Translations under genes and position numbers: made by a program
Notes under the pieces: generated by a model
What the model was told of the DNA's origin: nothing
Seen by the model: the letters and a program-made list of their open reading frames with translations, nothing else
The model's database searches: none
Shown here: one piece after another, positions 25,601-36,712 of the stretch
How the letters are laid out: the number at the start of each line of letters is the position of its first letter
Position numbering within the stretch: position 1 is the stretch's first letter
NCBI GenBank assembly: GCA_000499405.2
Contig: HG738137.1
Location: 7,316,001-7,380,000, forward strand
Reading direction: 5' to 3'
Source of the DNA: Onchocerca volvulus
Taxonomy: Eukaryota; Nematoda; Chromadorea; Rhabditida; Onchocercidae
DNA length: 64,000 nucleotides

Positions 25601-27549
25601 CTTATTGTAAATAAAGTCTGAAAAATAGAAATCAATATTTCTATTCAGGATACGGTGATTTTATGGGAATTTAACACTCGAAATTAGTTATTATCAAGTT
25701 TTTAACTAGAATTTTCAACTTAACAATTTTTGAAAAGTTTTTAACTAAAAAACCACCAAGTTTCTTTTTTCTTTTACTAAGTCAAAATTGTGTATATCCT
25801 CTTTCATCAATTTCAGTAAGAAAATGAAATGATTCAGTAATGTTTCACTCAACACTTTTAGATAAAAAAAAAAAAAAAAAAAGGACCGGTATTTGATAAA
25901 TATGTTCAGTTATATATTCAGTAATTCAACGAAAAGCAGCAAAATTTCCAAGTTGTTTTGTAAACAAGAAAACTTTACTGAATAACGTTAAAATAGCGTC
26001 ATATTAATTACCGTAGTACATAAAATATTTTTTAATGAGCTTCGTACTAGCAGCTACTGCATTGATTTTAATTTCCAAAATTATCTTTTATCAAACATAA
26101 TTCTCATTCTCTAATTATCAAATTTTTACCACAAAATTCGAAAAAAAAAGTAATCGTTTGTTAAATATAACTCTTCATTTTTCATTATTACTAATTTATT
26201 TGAACTCATTTTACTTGATTTTTTTAATAATAATAGTCTATTCGATGAATGATACCTGATGATTCGAATTTTTTGTTTTTCTAAGGCAGAATGATGGAAT
26301 CACTAGTTTCTTCCCTATCATTTCTCATCGAATAAAATATCTGGACTAAAATAGATTTCAGAATTTTCATGGATTGAAGTTTAAAGTTGTTTTTTTTTGA
26401 ATTAAATTTTCTACTCTTTCTCTTCTTTTCTTTTTTTTCTTTTAATTCCATTTTACTGTCACATAAATATAATTATAAATGATAGATATGAACATGCCTT
26501 TGCTGTGTTCATGCAATTTGTTCTTTGAAATACTTTTTTCTTCTTTTTTTTTTTATGAATTTTTTTGCTTTTTTCGCATTTTTTTTTTTTGTTTTCACTT
26601 TTTTTTATGAATTTTTTTTTATAAAATTTTTTGTGCAAAATACATTAGTACTTCTTTAGATTTTTTAGTTCGATATCATTTCAATTCTCATTTCAAGTAA
26701 ATGAACTATGTAAACAGAGAATAATATGTTAGTAACTCCATATCAACAAAACATTTTATTGTAATCTCGACTTTCTTACGCCCTTCAACAAACTTTTGAT
26801 GAAATAATTCTCTATGGTTGACTAATTAAAAATTATTCAAAAAAGAACGGTCACTATTCTAGTACCATTATAAATGCATTATATGCCTCAATAAATGAAT
26901 GCTTAATTGTCCAAAAATTTTTCAAATTCATTATTGTTTACCATTTTTGCAATGTTTAGCAGATTAATGATTTTGCACAACAAATAACAAATGATTAAAT
27001 TATATTTTTAAGAAGCTTAGTAGTAAATAATCTTTTAAATTGAACATTATTTGGTACGAAATTCATAATGATTGGTGAGAAATGAATACCATAAGTAATG
27101 CTTACTTAACATGAGTAAGTAATGTCAAATATTAAAGTTAACTTTTGAGAAAAAAAATTTATTGAATAAATTTATGATGACTGGTTGAGCATTTAGTATT
27201 TCTCATTTATTATTGTTTCATTTATAATCCTTCTTCAGTTGAAATTTTTAATTTAAAATTTTTGAAATTACAATTGCTACTATTATTATGAGCTGTCTGT
27301 AACATTTTTTGGACAATATTCTACTTTTTTTTTCTCCATCAATAATCACATAACGTCATTCGCCGCCATTCCATAATTTTTTGATTTTCTTTCTTTCCCA
27401 TACACCTTCCTCTCTTATCGTTTCAAATTTTCAATTTTCAGTTTTCTGTTCGGCGTTACTCCAAAAAAAAAACTGTCTTTCTTACTTTGTTCGGTTTTTT
27501 TTTTTTTTTTTTCTGAAGAATATTTCATACATTTCTGTGATATATTTTC

Positions 27550-27574
27550 GCAACGACACAGACACAGACACACG

Positions 27575-27605
<31 letters not shown>

Positions 27606-27606
27606 T
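27550..27606. repeat. Compound (CA)n(TA)n microsatellite
   Basis: Imperfect ACACAG/ACAC units followed by about nine TA units. Confidence 0.9.
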
Positions 27607-28728
27607 TTCATATGCGTCGTTGAAAAAAAAAAATGACTATGAATGAAAAAAAAAAGAAAAACATACCGTTTGTTGTTATTGTGTTCAGTGCGATTCAAAT
27701 ATTTCGCTTCATTTTCAAAAACGCAAAGAATTCGCAATTTACATGATAAACAAGGAAGCTAATGTCAATACTTAACCCAATTTGAAAACTAGTTATGAAA
27801 AGTTATAGTTCAATCTCAGTTCGGGTTACTGTCTCTCCTGACTTTCTTCTTACTGTAATATGTTCTGTAATTATTCTAGATTCTTTTTAGCAATTCCACT
27901 TTAAATAAGGTAACTTTTCTATAGTTAGGAAACATTTTGCTGATAAGATATTATGTATTGTTTGATAAACAGAGCTTTGTTACTCATCGTTGAAATAGTT
28001 CGAAAAAAAAAATTAAAAAAATCAATTATTACTGTAATGCACTTTATGATTGAGTAAGGATTATTAATTACTGAATTTAAAAAAAATGTAATTTTATTGA
28101 ATTTTCATTTTTCTTGCTTCACCCTTCTTTATAAAAGAAATAATGCTATTTATTTCCATTTCTGATAATCGAATGTATTTTGAATGAACGATTCTTTGTG
28201 TTCCGATTGTTTTAATACCTCTAATTACGATTCTCACTAAGATTATTGCAGTTTGTAATTACAATCATTATAAATGACATCATCTAACCGTCATCATTCT
28301 ATGCTATTAGGTAGGTTAGATGGAAATTTAATTTCATTTTATCTGTTCCTCATTCTTTTGTTTAAGAAATTTATCAGAAATCAGTTCATGCGTGCTGATA
28401 TCCGACAAAAGTCTAGTTTTGAATTCATTTCTATGATATTGTAATTCGTCAAAAAAGTACTAACACTAATTAAATCTTTTTCGATTTTCAAATGACAATT
28501 GTTTAATAATCGAATTCTCGAGATATTTTCTAAAATATTACACAGTGGTGTTTCCATTTTCTCTTGATATTTAAGTATTCTTTTTCAGTATCATTTCAAG
28601 TATTTAAGTAAATTTTAATCAAAGACAATGATCATCGACATTACAACAACTAAATTTCTTCGTTCTTCTCATTCTTCTTCTTCTTCACGCGGAAGAAGTA
28701 TTCTTTTTGAGCGAGATCGATTCACCTG

Positions 28729-28755
28729 TGTTGTTGTTGTTGTTGTTGTTGTTGT
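28729..28755. repeat. (TTG)9 microsatellite
   Basis: Nine TTG units, preceded nearby by CTT/TTC trinucleotides (28660-28685). Any protein translated from it is low complexity and not believed. Confidence 0.9.
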
Positions 28756-29308
28756 ACAGTTTGAATTTGATTGCGCCCCGAAATTATCAATTCTGTTTCA
28801 TCGCTTTTTTCATCGTCAAAAACAGTTTAAATGCTTTGTTGCTGTGCAAAGAAACTCATCTTTTCGTTTTTTTTTTTTTTTTCTTTTTCAATATTCATTT
28901 TGCTATGACTACAAATACCTCCATGATCGTTTTGGAGAAATTTAAATTTGAAAAGTTCGAATTTGTCAAAATACACAAATAGAATTTACAAGAAATGTAC
29001 ATTTCAATAAAGAAAATGCACAAAAGTACAAATTTATTGATTATTTATTAGTTTGAAATTTTACTTTTTTTTTTTGGTTCTTTAATAAAATTTTATCACG
29101 ACCAAGGTATATTTGAATAAGTTCGCTTTACAGAATAGCAATCTTTCTCATAAGAAATTTAATTCTTAAAAAAATGATTTCCTTTTTCGAAATGACTCGA
29201 ACTTTTTTAAAATTTGCATTTCAACTTTTAGAAATTTGCATATTCCTTTTTTACAGATACATACTGAATGCCAGTAATAATTTAATTTAACTGAAATTCA
29301 ACAAATTA

Positions 29309-29326
29309 GTGTGTGTGTGTGTGTGT
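29309..29326. repeat. (GT)9 microsatellite
   Basis: GT run about 57 bases upstream of the galectin ATG, within its likely 5' UTR or promoter. Confidence 0.9.
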
Positions 29327-29382
29327 ATATATTTGTCTTTGTTTGGTCGCATCTCTTCGACCAACAATTTATCGCCGATTCG

Positions 29383-31816
29383 ATGTCATCGATTTTGAGG
29401 AAATTATTCAAAACTGAAACAAAGAAAGTTACGCAAAAAAATTCCATCACTGGACGAAATAGCAGCTTTGTAAGTTTTAACTTTTCAATTTCTTTTTTTT
29501 TTTTCGATTTATTAAATGAAACAAACATATTGGAAAAGTAAAATTAAAACATGGCGATTCGATTGTTGACAAATAATAAACAGAGATGATAAAATGTTAT
29601 CAAAATTGACAAATGAAACATTTCAGCCAGTACCGTACTTATCAAAATTAGAAGGTAATCAGCTACAACCAGGTCAATCACTGATTATCCGCGGATATAT
29701 CATTGGTATGTTTTTTGAGTTAAACTTTTATGTTTTGAAAATGTTCGAGCCAGAGAAATACAGTATCTAATTGAAGCGGTAGAGCCGAATGCAGTAGTTT
29801 CATTTAAAACTTGCTACAGTTTAAACAATAAATTAACAAAATGTGATGAGATGAATTCAGCAGAAAATTCGGAGATAAAAAAAAAAAAAAAAGGAAACTA
29901 GTTTGGGTAAATATGTTGCAGCAAAAAGATATCATAAAATTCCTATGATTTCATGATACATAACTTTTTTCAACTTGACAAATAGTTTAACAAATTAAAT
30001 TGAACTTAACGAAAAGGAAATGGAAAGGAAAAATTTTGAATAAAAACTAAAAATAACTCGAAAAAAACTTAACTTTTGAAAATATTTAACTTTGAAAATT
30101 CCAAATATAGATAAAAATTAATAAAGTTTAAGGACGTAATGAGTTTATTATAAATCTCACAAGTGGTGGGAAAGTGGAAAAAGAGGATGAAAATGACATT
30201 CTCGACAATCGACTTCTCGCTTTTCGAGCAAACATTCCTCTGAAAAGAATTTATTTGAATGCATGTATTGATGGCGAATGGGGAAGGTTGGCTTATTCAA
30301 AAAATTTTTGAAAACTTTAGCATTTGGGGAGATTCTGAAAATTTTTCAAATTTCTGCTTTTGAGAAATTTTCAACGAAAAATTGCAATTTACAGCGAAGG
30401 CTCAGTGAAGCACAAATGGGCGCCTGGTGACGAATTTGACATACGAATTAGATGTCACGAGAAATTTTTTGAGGTAAAATTTTAATACTTTGGGGTAAAA
30501 TTTTAGAAAGTTTTGAAATTCTTTTTTTGTTAAAAACCAATCACTAATCTGGAAAATTTGAATAATTTTTGGCGAAAAATTTCTTTTAAATTATTGCTTG
30601 CTTTCAGTATTTGCCATTAAATGCATCAAAAATCATTCTGGTATTTCTAGAAAAAATTATTTGAATTTCAGATATTTGCTGATCACAAATTACTGGCGAA
30701 ATTTGCATATTATGTGCCAATTTCAAATATTTCGCATATCTATATGAATGGTGATGCCGAATTATACACAGTCTCATGGGAAGGCAAATATTACGTAAGT
30801 AGATTGAATAAATTCGTTATAAATTTGATGAAAATGTGAAATGATGTTATCTTTAATAAAGCTAAATATCCGACATCCATCTGGGATTTCCTGGTCTTCC
30901 GCGGTATCCATCCTGGCATCAGATTGATAGGGGAAAATAAATATAAAATCTAATATCGAGTAGAAACGAAGTTAAATCAACTGACTAACGCAGAAGCTTT
31001 CTCTATCATACTTTAAATTATTTTTCTATATCTTTTTTAAATTGAAAGCAAATAGTTGTATTTTTGCTAACACAACATTTCAATTAATTTCTTTTTTCCA
31101 ACTTGACAGAACACAATTTCAGCAAGTTCCTTATACAGCAGATATTCCGGGAAATTTTTATCCAGGACGAAAGCTTTACGTATCAGGGCTTGCGAAAAAA
31201 CGAGCCAAACAATTTGTGGTGGATTTTTATTCTGGAAATGATATAGCATTCAGATTTAATCCGCGAATTGCCGGGAAAGTAAGTTGCTATTTGAAGAAGC
31301 ATTAGTTATTACTCGACTACTTTATAGTTGGAATTTCTACGAAATCACTTTTAATGATAATTGGAGCCTTACGAATTAGTCTGTGCTATCTTTAAATCAT
31401 TAATAATCTTTAATCTCGTGCTCGAAAAGAAGAAATTTATCAGATGAATTCCGGAAAAACTTCCAGAAACTGATTCGGAATACTCGATCTGAGGAGCGAT
31501 GGGGAACGGAAGAAAAAGAACTCGAAATACAATTTCCGTTCAAGAAGAAGCGATCTTTTGACTTGCTGTTTTATTGTGATGAAAATCGATTTCTTGTTAG
31601 TTCATCTTTTTTTTTTTGCAAAAAAAAAAAAAAAAACCTTCTCAATTCAGTTAAAATTTTGAATTTTATCTAGAAAGATCAATATTTTTTTCTAATTTTT
31701 AGTGTCACGTCGATGATTGTCTTGTGTGTTCATATACACATCGGATGTCACCTCGAGATATCAATAAACTTTCCATTGATGGCGATATCGAATTACAGGG
31801 AGTACACCTGAAGTGA
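29383..31816 (+). CDS. Tandem-repeat galectin with altered sugar-binding sites
   Basis: Eight exons: 29383-29469, 29627-29705, 30133-30286, 30395-30473, 30672-30794, 31123-31278, 31467-31595, 31703-31816, giving 306 residues. Two galectin carbohydrate-recognition domains follow a basic 29-residue N-terminal segment without a signal peptide, as usual for galectins. Domain 1 starts VPYLSKLEGNQLQPGQSLII and keeps the fold (FIINLTSGG, FDIRIRC) and the stacking Trp (EWG), but the HxNPR and E-x-R positions are lost. Domain 2 (VPYTADIPGNFYPGRKLYV) has RFNPR in place of HFNPR, keeps the Asn (RNT) and Trp-Glu (ERWGTE), and ends EEKE where Arg is usual. It ends with SIDGDIELQGVHLK, a typical galectin last strand. 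It may bind sugar weakly or have changed specificity; this is inference. Galectins of filariae are secreted without a signal and can meet host glycans. No particular lec orthologue is claimed. Confidence 0.92.
31607..31636. repeat. T-run/A-run palindrome
   Basis: T11-GC-A17 in the last intron of the galectin gene, a perfect short inverted repeat able to fold as a hairpin in the transcript. Confidence 0.8.
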
Positions 31817-32027
31817 AACTCAATTTTTGCATCTGCTTGATACATTCTTTTTCGCATATCTTTTAAATTCTCTTCATTTCATTCGTATTTTAATCATTTA
31901 TAATAAATTCTTCTTTTATGTCCAAATAATCTTGAAGGAATCTAAAGATAGCAAATAGCAGCTGTGGAGATAACGTGACAATTATTCTGTGATATAATAT
32001 ATAATTTGTGGTATCAAATTTGCCATT

Positions 32028-32091
32028 CATGGTACCATAATACAAAACAGTCTTACAGTCATGGTACCATAATACAAAACAGTCTTACAGT
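32028..32091. repeat. 32-base tandem duplication
   Basis: Two identical 32-base units, each beginning CATGGTACCAT and ending TCTTACAGT. Each holds the palindrome ATGGTACCAT. The identity suggests a recent duplication. Confidence 0.95.
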
Positions 32092-32435
32092 GTGAAGTAG
32101 GGATGAAGCTTCGATTTCTCAATTTCCTTCAGAAATCTCGGTAGATAGATCATTCTCTTCCATCTCAAACTTGTCTTCTAAGCTTATTTCTATTTTCATG
32201 TTTACATTCATTTAAAAATATACAATGTTTTATTCTAGGATCAAATTGTTTCATTCAAAATTTCTTTTTCATACAAATATGCGACACTTTACATGGTAAT
32301 AATGTATGATTTTTCTTTTTCTTCATACTATTTTTCCAATTTCTCATTGTTTTTTTTCTTTTTTTCTTTTGCAACACAATTCATTTCACTTATAATATAT
32401 CATAATCCATTTATCAATCTATTATACGGTTTTCA

Positions 32436-32965
32436 AAAACTTTTACACAAGTAAGTAGAATCGATAAGTCACTTTAAGTCATATATGTTCGACCAAATTT
32501 TATCGATAAAATAGAATATGTAGAGAAAGAAGAAATAAATAAATTAATTTAATTTTCAATTTATCATCTCATCTTGAAAGCACTTCAGAATTCCATCTGA
32601 GAAGTTTGTACATGGTATATAAACATGAAAGATTCATTCTTTCGTCCTGTACAAATCAATATCTTCTAGAAATATTCATGATCAATACATAAATATTCCA
32701 ACCGATCATGATCATGATCATGAAATATTCCAATTGATCATAAATATTTCTCACAAAGAATTGATTTATACAGGACGAAAAAATGAATCTTTCATGTTTA
32801 TATATAATGTACAAATTTCTCAGCATTCTTGTATTGCTGTTGTATATGAAAATTAGATTTATTTTCTTTTTTTCTTTCTTCCTCTACATATTACCTTCTA
32901 TTTTATCGGTATAATTACTCGAAGACATTTTACTTATCGATGCTAATTACTTGTGTAAAAGTAAT
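32436..32965. repeat. Large imperfect inverted repeat (foldback/MITE-like)
   Basis: Two arms of roughly 250 bases face each other around a centre near 32710 (GATCATGATCATGATC). Matching blocks in left arm and reversed right arm include TTTTACACAAGTAA (32441 and 32960), ATCGATAAGT, TTTATCGATAAAATAGAA versus TACCGATAAAATAGAA, ATGTAGAG, ATAAACATGAAAGATTCATT, TTTCGTCCTGTA and AATCAAT. Arms differ by substitutions and small indels. It contains no ORF. It resembles a non-autonomous foldback or MITE element, or a long hairpin transcript source. Confidence 0.88.
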
Positions 32966-33238
32966 TACATTACAAATAATATGGATCATTAATGAGACAG
33001 GATGAAAGTTCTCTTTTCATTGATCCCTTTTAATTCCACCAAAAGAAATTGGAATGTGTCAAAAAAATATTATAAACAATTTTACTGATATACTGATAGT
33101 CATAATTGAATTAAGGACATTTTAACCTCTAATTATAATTAAGGTAATTGAGGTAATTGAGGTAATTGTAATCACTATAAACCAACATGATTATACAGCA
33201 ATAAAAAGAACAAAATATGATTTGTTCAAATTTGCAAC

Positions 33239-33256
33239 GTATATATATATATATAT
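33239..33256. repeat. (AT)9 microsatellite
   Basis: AT run a few bases beyond the epoxide hydrolase stop codon, in its 3' UTR. Confidence 0.85.
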
Positions 33257-33261
33257 GTACA

Positions 33262-36200
33262 TTACTCTAGCTGGATCGTTTTGATAAATTTGATAATATC
33301 ATCAGCAAGAAGTTTCGGTTCTTCGAAAGCAGCGAAATGTCCTCCAACTTTCATTTCTGTATAACTTGTCAAGTTATACATGGTGCGCATTATCTCTTCC
33401 GGTTGCTCGATCAGATCTTCCGGAAATGACGCATAACCGGTTGGAACATTGACGTAAAAACTGTAATAAATTGATAATTTAACAACACATACGATGAAAT
33501 TTGCTTTTTCGATTATGACTACTGCTCTAAAACTCATATGGTTCTGAAGCTTGTTTATTTAATTAATCAAATTTTAATTAGCAAGCATTTTTTTTTTTTA
33601 ACAAAAACGTTTGGTATCAAAAGTAATCTAATCTAAACTTTACGCCTGGTAAGTCATATTGAATTGAAGATGAAATAAGAGGATGTGACATACTTGAAGC
33701 CATGATATCTCGATGGATCCTTGAAATATTCTTTGTAAAATCTTAGAGAATTCATTACATTACCATTGAACCAATAAATAGATACGATAGTCAACAGTTC
33801 ATCCATTGTAAATTTCCTGGGAAAATATAATGAAATGAAGAAATATACAGATTTCATAAATATAATTATCAGTGAGAAAATTCCAAAATTCCATATTTCT
33901 TTGTTCTCTAAGAATTTCTCGACAAAATTACTTTGTGAGTCCTCCATCATGAAGTGATCGATAAGTGATATTTGTCCAGGATGAGAACTTTTCCAAAATA
34001 TAAGCTGCCAAACCTACTGGAGAATCAGTAAGTGCTGCACCTAAAACACTACAGGAATATAAGAATTTCAAAAATTAACTATTATCATTACCTAAGTTTT
34101 TGTTTTAAATCATCAATTTCCTAAAACATTCAAATTTCGATTTGATTTCATTAATTCCTTAAATAATTTAAGGGTAACTTAAATAATTTAAAAAATAACT
34201 TAAATAATTTAAAGGTCGGTTTACATAATTTCAAAACATTGCGGTTAAATGCTAATCTTGAACTATGTAAAGTTGAAAAAATAACAATAAGAAGAAATCA
34301 AAAATTAATAAAAATTTTGTATCGATGCAATGACTGCTCAAAATTAAGAAACCCAAAATCATCACCAACGGTATCCGGTTTTGTCGCCTGAATATGCACA
34401 TATCCTGTTTCTTCAAGCATCTCATTGAGGAAAGAGCCTGTAGAATCCTGTTGATGGAATTTTTCGGAAGAATAAGCTAGTTTTGGTACCATGGTACCAA
34501 TTGTTCTGTACAAAAGCGCTTTCCAGTTGAATATTAGCACCATGTTTAAATATAAACCAATAATACTGCAAAGTTGCACCGAAATAATTGGTAATATGGA
34601 TTTTTTCAATTTCAGGATTTGAAACAAAATTCAAAATCTAATAAAAGAAAAAAACAAAAGTAAACAGAATTGCATGCAAAAGTTTTGTCCTATGCGATTT
34701 CTTTTACTACTCTAATTTGATTTAATTTAAAACAGAATTAATAAGCATTTATAAAATTGGAAGTTTACCTCACGATATATGCAAAATACGAAAAGTGCAG
34801 TGTACATATCACACTCCAAATGTTTAAGATAATGGAATCTGTCTTTTATTAAGTTTTCAACTTTTTCTGGAAAAAAAAAAGACAAACTTTTCAGGATAAT
34901 ATAAGGCGATATTGGTAGCAATAACGCTCCCAAAATCTCCGCCTTGCAGTACATATCTTGAGAATCCCAAACGAACCATCAATTTATTGAATATTCTTGC
35001 AGCTGCTTTCGAATTGAATCCTGTAAACCTCGAAATTTATTCTGAATAAAAATGGAATAACGTCTACTAATATTAAAATTTACAAAACTTGCTTGAAGGC
35101 AGTATAAATTAAAGAAAAACGGATGGCTTGGAAATAAAAACTTGTAAATTTTCAAGTCAAAAAGTCAACTTTCTAATTCATGAAGCTCCCGCTACTGAAA
35201 ACGAAGTTAGCCATCCAACAAGACATATAAGAATCGTAACCGGATGTAAATATTCGAGATATGAAACCGTTTAACCGGATTATATGATTTCATATGTTGT
35301 AGTTTGAGCAATTCCGTCAATACTGTTAAGGGACAGAAGCAATCTGACTAGTTTTTGTGGTACTTATCATTTCAATAATAGTAAGAATAATACAATAAAA
35401 GTGAAAGTAATCTTGCCAAACAATCTTTGCACTTTACCTTTTTTCATCGGTACACCGGACCAACCAAATCCAGGAATCGATGGTGCTATCACTTCAAAGG
35501 CAACACTAATATCAGAACCAATCTGCTGAACCGGATCCAGTAACATCGGAATAATTTTATAGAACTCGAATACATTTCCAGGCCAGCCATGCACTATTAG
35601 AATTGGAACAACAAATTCATACTTCTCTTGTCTTGGTTTAGCATGAATGAAATGAATCTGTAAAAATAAAATAATCAAATTATACTTGTCTCAAACATTC
35701 TTTACTCTACTAGTAATAATTGAACGATCTGATTAATTTGAAAACTTAAATAAATAAATAAATGTTTCAAATAATAGAGATGGTAAGTGATAAGAAAAGA
35801 ACAAGATGTATGGAGAACTGATAAATGTTCAGGTGATAGAGATAACAAGTGATAAGAAAAGAAGAAGATGGATAAAACTGATAAAGATCTGAAAAAACCT
35901 GCCTTAAGGCCTTCAATTTCAGTGGTTAATTGAGGTAGACTGTTTATGATATCTTCGTGATATTTCCAATTATATTTGTTGAGCCAGTAATTAGCCAAAT
36001 GTTTGAGATAATTACCGTTGAAACCGTACGAGAAATCATTGCATTCTTCTAGTGATTCATAATTAATTCGCGCATTTCTCAGGCGATGCTTTAAATCCTA
36101 TAATTCAATCTTATTTTAAACTTACTCAAAGAAATCAAAGCGAGAACTGCGGAAACATCATTCCACGTTGACCGATCATTAATTTTAGGTCAATCGACCT

Positions 36201-36712
36201 GTCATTAATTTCAGATCAGTTAGCTTGTCATTAATTTAAGGTCATCATCTTCAAAAAATAACTTACCTCTATGGCTTCTTCGGAAACTTTAACTTTAAAA
36301 GGTATAATGCGCTCATCGTCCATTCGTTTCTTCCCACTACCAAACCATCCATCATCAGCTATTTTATACTAAAAATTTTGATTTAAATTTGCCAATGAGA
36401 GAGGAAAATGAATTTTTAAAATCGAATCATAAACCAACCAAGTTATCACTTTTATGAGGTTTAATCACTCTGAATTTATCAAGATAAGGCTCGTACTATG
36501 AATGTTTATCATTTAATGCAATGCTTCTCTCATTGGTATTATAAAAACTAAAAATTAAATTTCAAAATTTAAAATATTTCAAAAAAAAAAAAAAAAAAAA
36601 AGAAAAAGAAAGAACTCACTGAATGAGTATCGCTAAAATTCTTGGCTTCATAAATAATGTACGCAATAATTACAGCAAACGTAGCCAAAATAAATTTCAA
36701 AAAATAACCCAT
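33262..36712 (-). CDS. EPHX1: Microsomal-type epoxide hydrolase
   Basis: Nine exons: 36712-36620, 36368-36267, 36097-35903, 35657-35438, 35020-34888, 34565-34366, 34040-33932, 33816-33694, 33460-33262, giving 457 residues (human EPHX1 455). An alpha/beta-hydrolase that hydrates epoxides via a covalent ester. It has an N-terminal membrane anchor (residues 4-21), WLNKYNWKYHED, EIEGLKIHFIHAKP, oxyanion-side HGWPG, PSIPGFGWS, nucleophile Asp in QGGDFGS, GLYLNM, ETGYVHIQATKPDTVG, DSPVGLAAYILEKFSSW, DELLTIVSIYW, VPTGYASFPEDL and catalytic His in GGHFAAFEEP. Intron 3 has a GC donor (AAG|GCAGGT at 35902); the nearby GT would break the EGLK-IHFIH junction. A first reading of exons 5-6 suggested frameshifts, but joining at 34888 and 34565 gives an intact protein. 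Likely roles are detoxification or lipid signalling in the ER. Confidence 0.94.
34150..34215. repeat. Short tandem repeat, CTTAAATAATTTAA type
   Basis: Three to four imperfect copies of a unit of roughly 14-22 bases containing TTAAATAATTTAA (itself palindromic), in intron 6 of the epoxide hydrolase gene. Confidence 0.8.
35774..35889. repeat. Imperfect tandem duplication, about 60-base unit
   Basis: Two copies of a unit beginning ATAGAGAT and containing AAGTGATAAGAAAAGAA and GATAAA, inside intron 3 of the epoxide hydrolase gene. Confidence 0.8.
36170..36243. repeat. Degenerate repeat, TCATTAATTT...GGTCA units
   Basis: Three imperfect units each with CATTAATTT followed by (A/C)AG(G/A)TCA, in intron 2 of the epoxide hydrolase gene. 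Confidence 0.7.

Larger units (their letters stand above)
22661..29382. other. Long region without a recognised gene
   Basis: About 6.7 kb between the 5'-nucleotidase copy b and the galectin. The plus strand is visibly T-rich for long stretches, with many tracts of T or A. ORFs are short, of low complexity and show no family motif or consistent splice pairing. It includes simple repeats: mixed (CA)n(TA)n at 27550-27606, (TTG)n at 28729-28755 and (GT)n at 29309-29326. It may be long untranslated or regulatory sequence; nothing further can be supported. Confidence 0.45.
31817..33261. other. Convergent intergenic region with repeats
   Basis: Between the 3' ends of the galectin (+) and epoxide hydrolase (-). 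It contains a 32-base tandem duplication (32028-32091), a large imperfect inverted repeat (about 32436-32965), a short (GGTAATTGA)3-like repeat near 33141-33170, and an (AT)9 run at 33239-33256. No gene is recognised. Confidence 0.5.

Noticed and set aside
27381..27737. ORFs on both strands at the (CA)n(TA)n repeat
   Set aside because: Low-complexity translations of a microsatellite.
28628..28982. Two overlapping plus-strand ORFs of 91-105 codons
   Set aside because: They are translations of (CTT)n, (TTG)n and poly(T) tracts and show no family resemblance.
34422..34634. Second overlapping frame (NPEIEKIHITNYFGATLQYY) at the epoxide hydrolase
   Set aside because: It mimics the family but ends before the conserved ETGYVHIQATKPDTVG, which is in another frame joined cleanly from the acceptor at 34566.
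34727..34954. Minus-strand frame with PEKVENLIKDRFHYLKH inside the epoxide hydrolase, suggesting an exon or a frameshift
   Set aside because: It arises only if the donor at 34887 is ignored. Splicing 34888 to 34565 gives the conserved YYPEN-IIGLYLNM junction in frame, so the segment is intronic.
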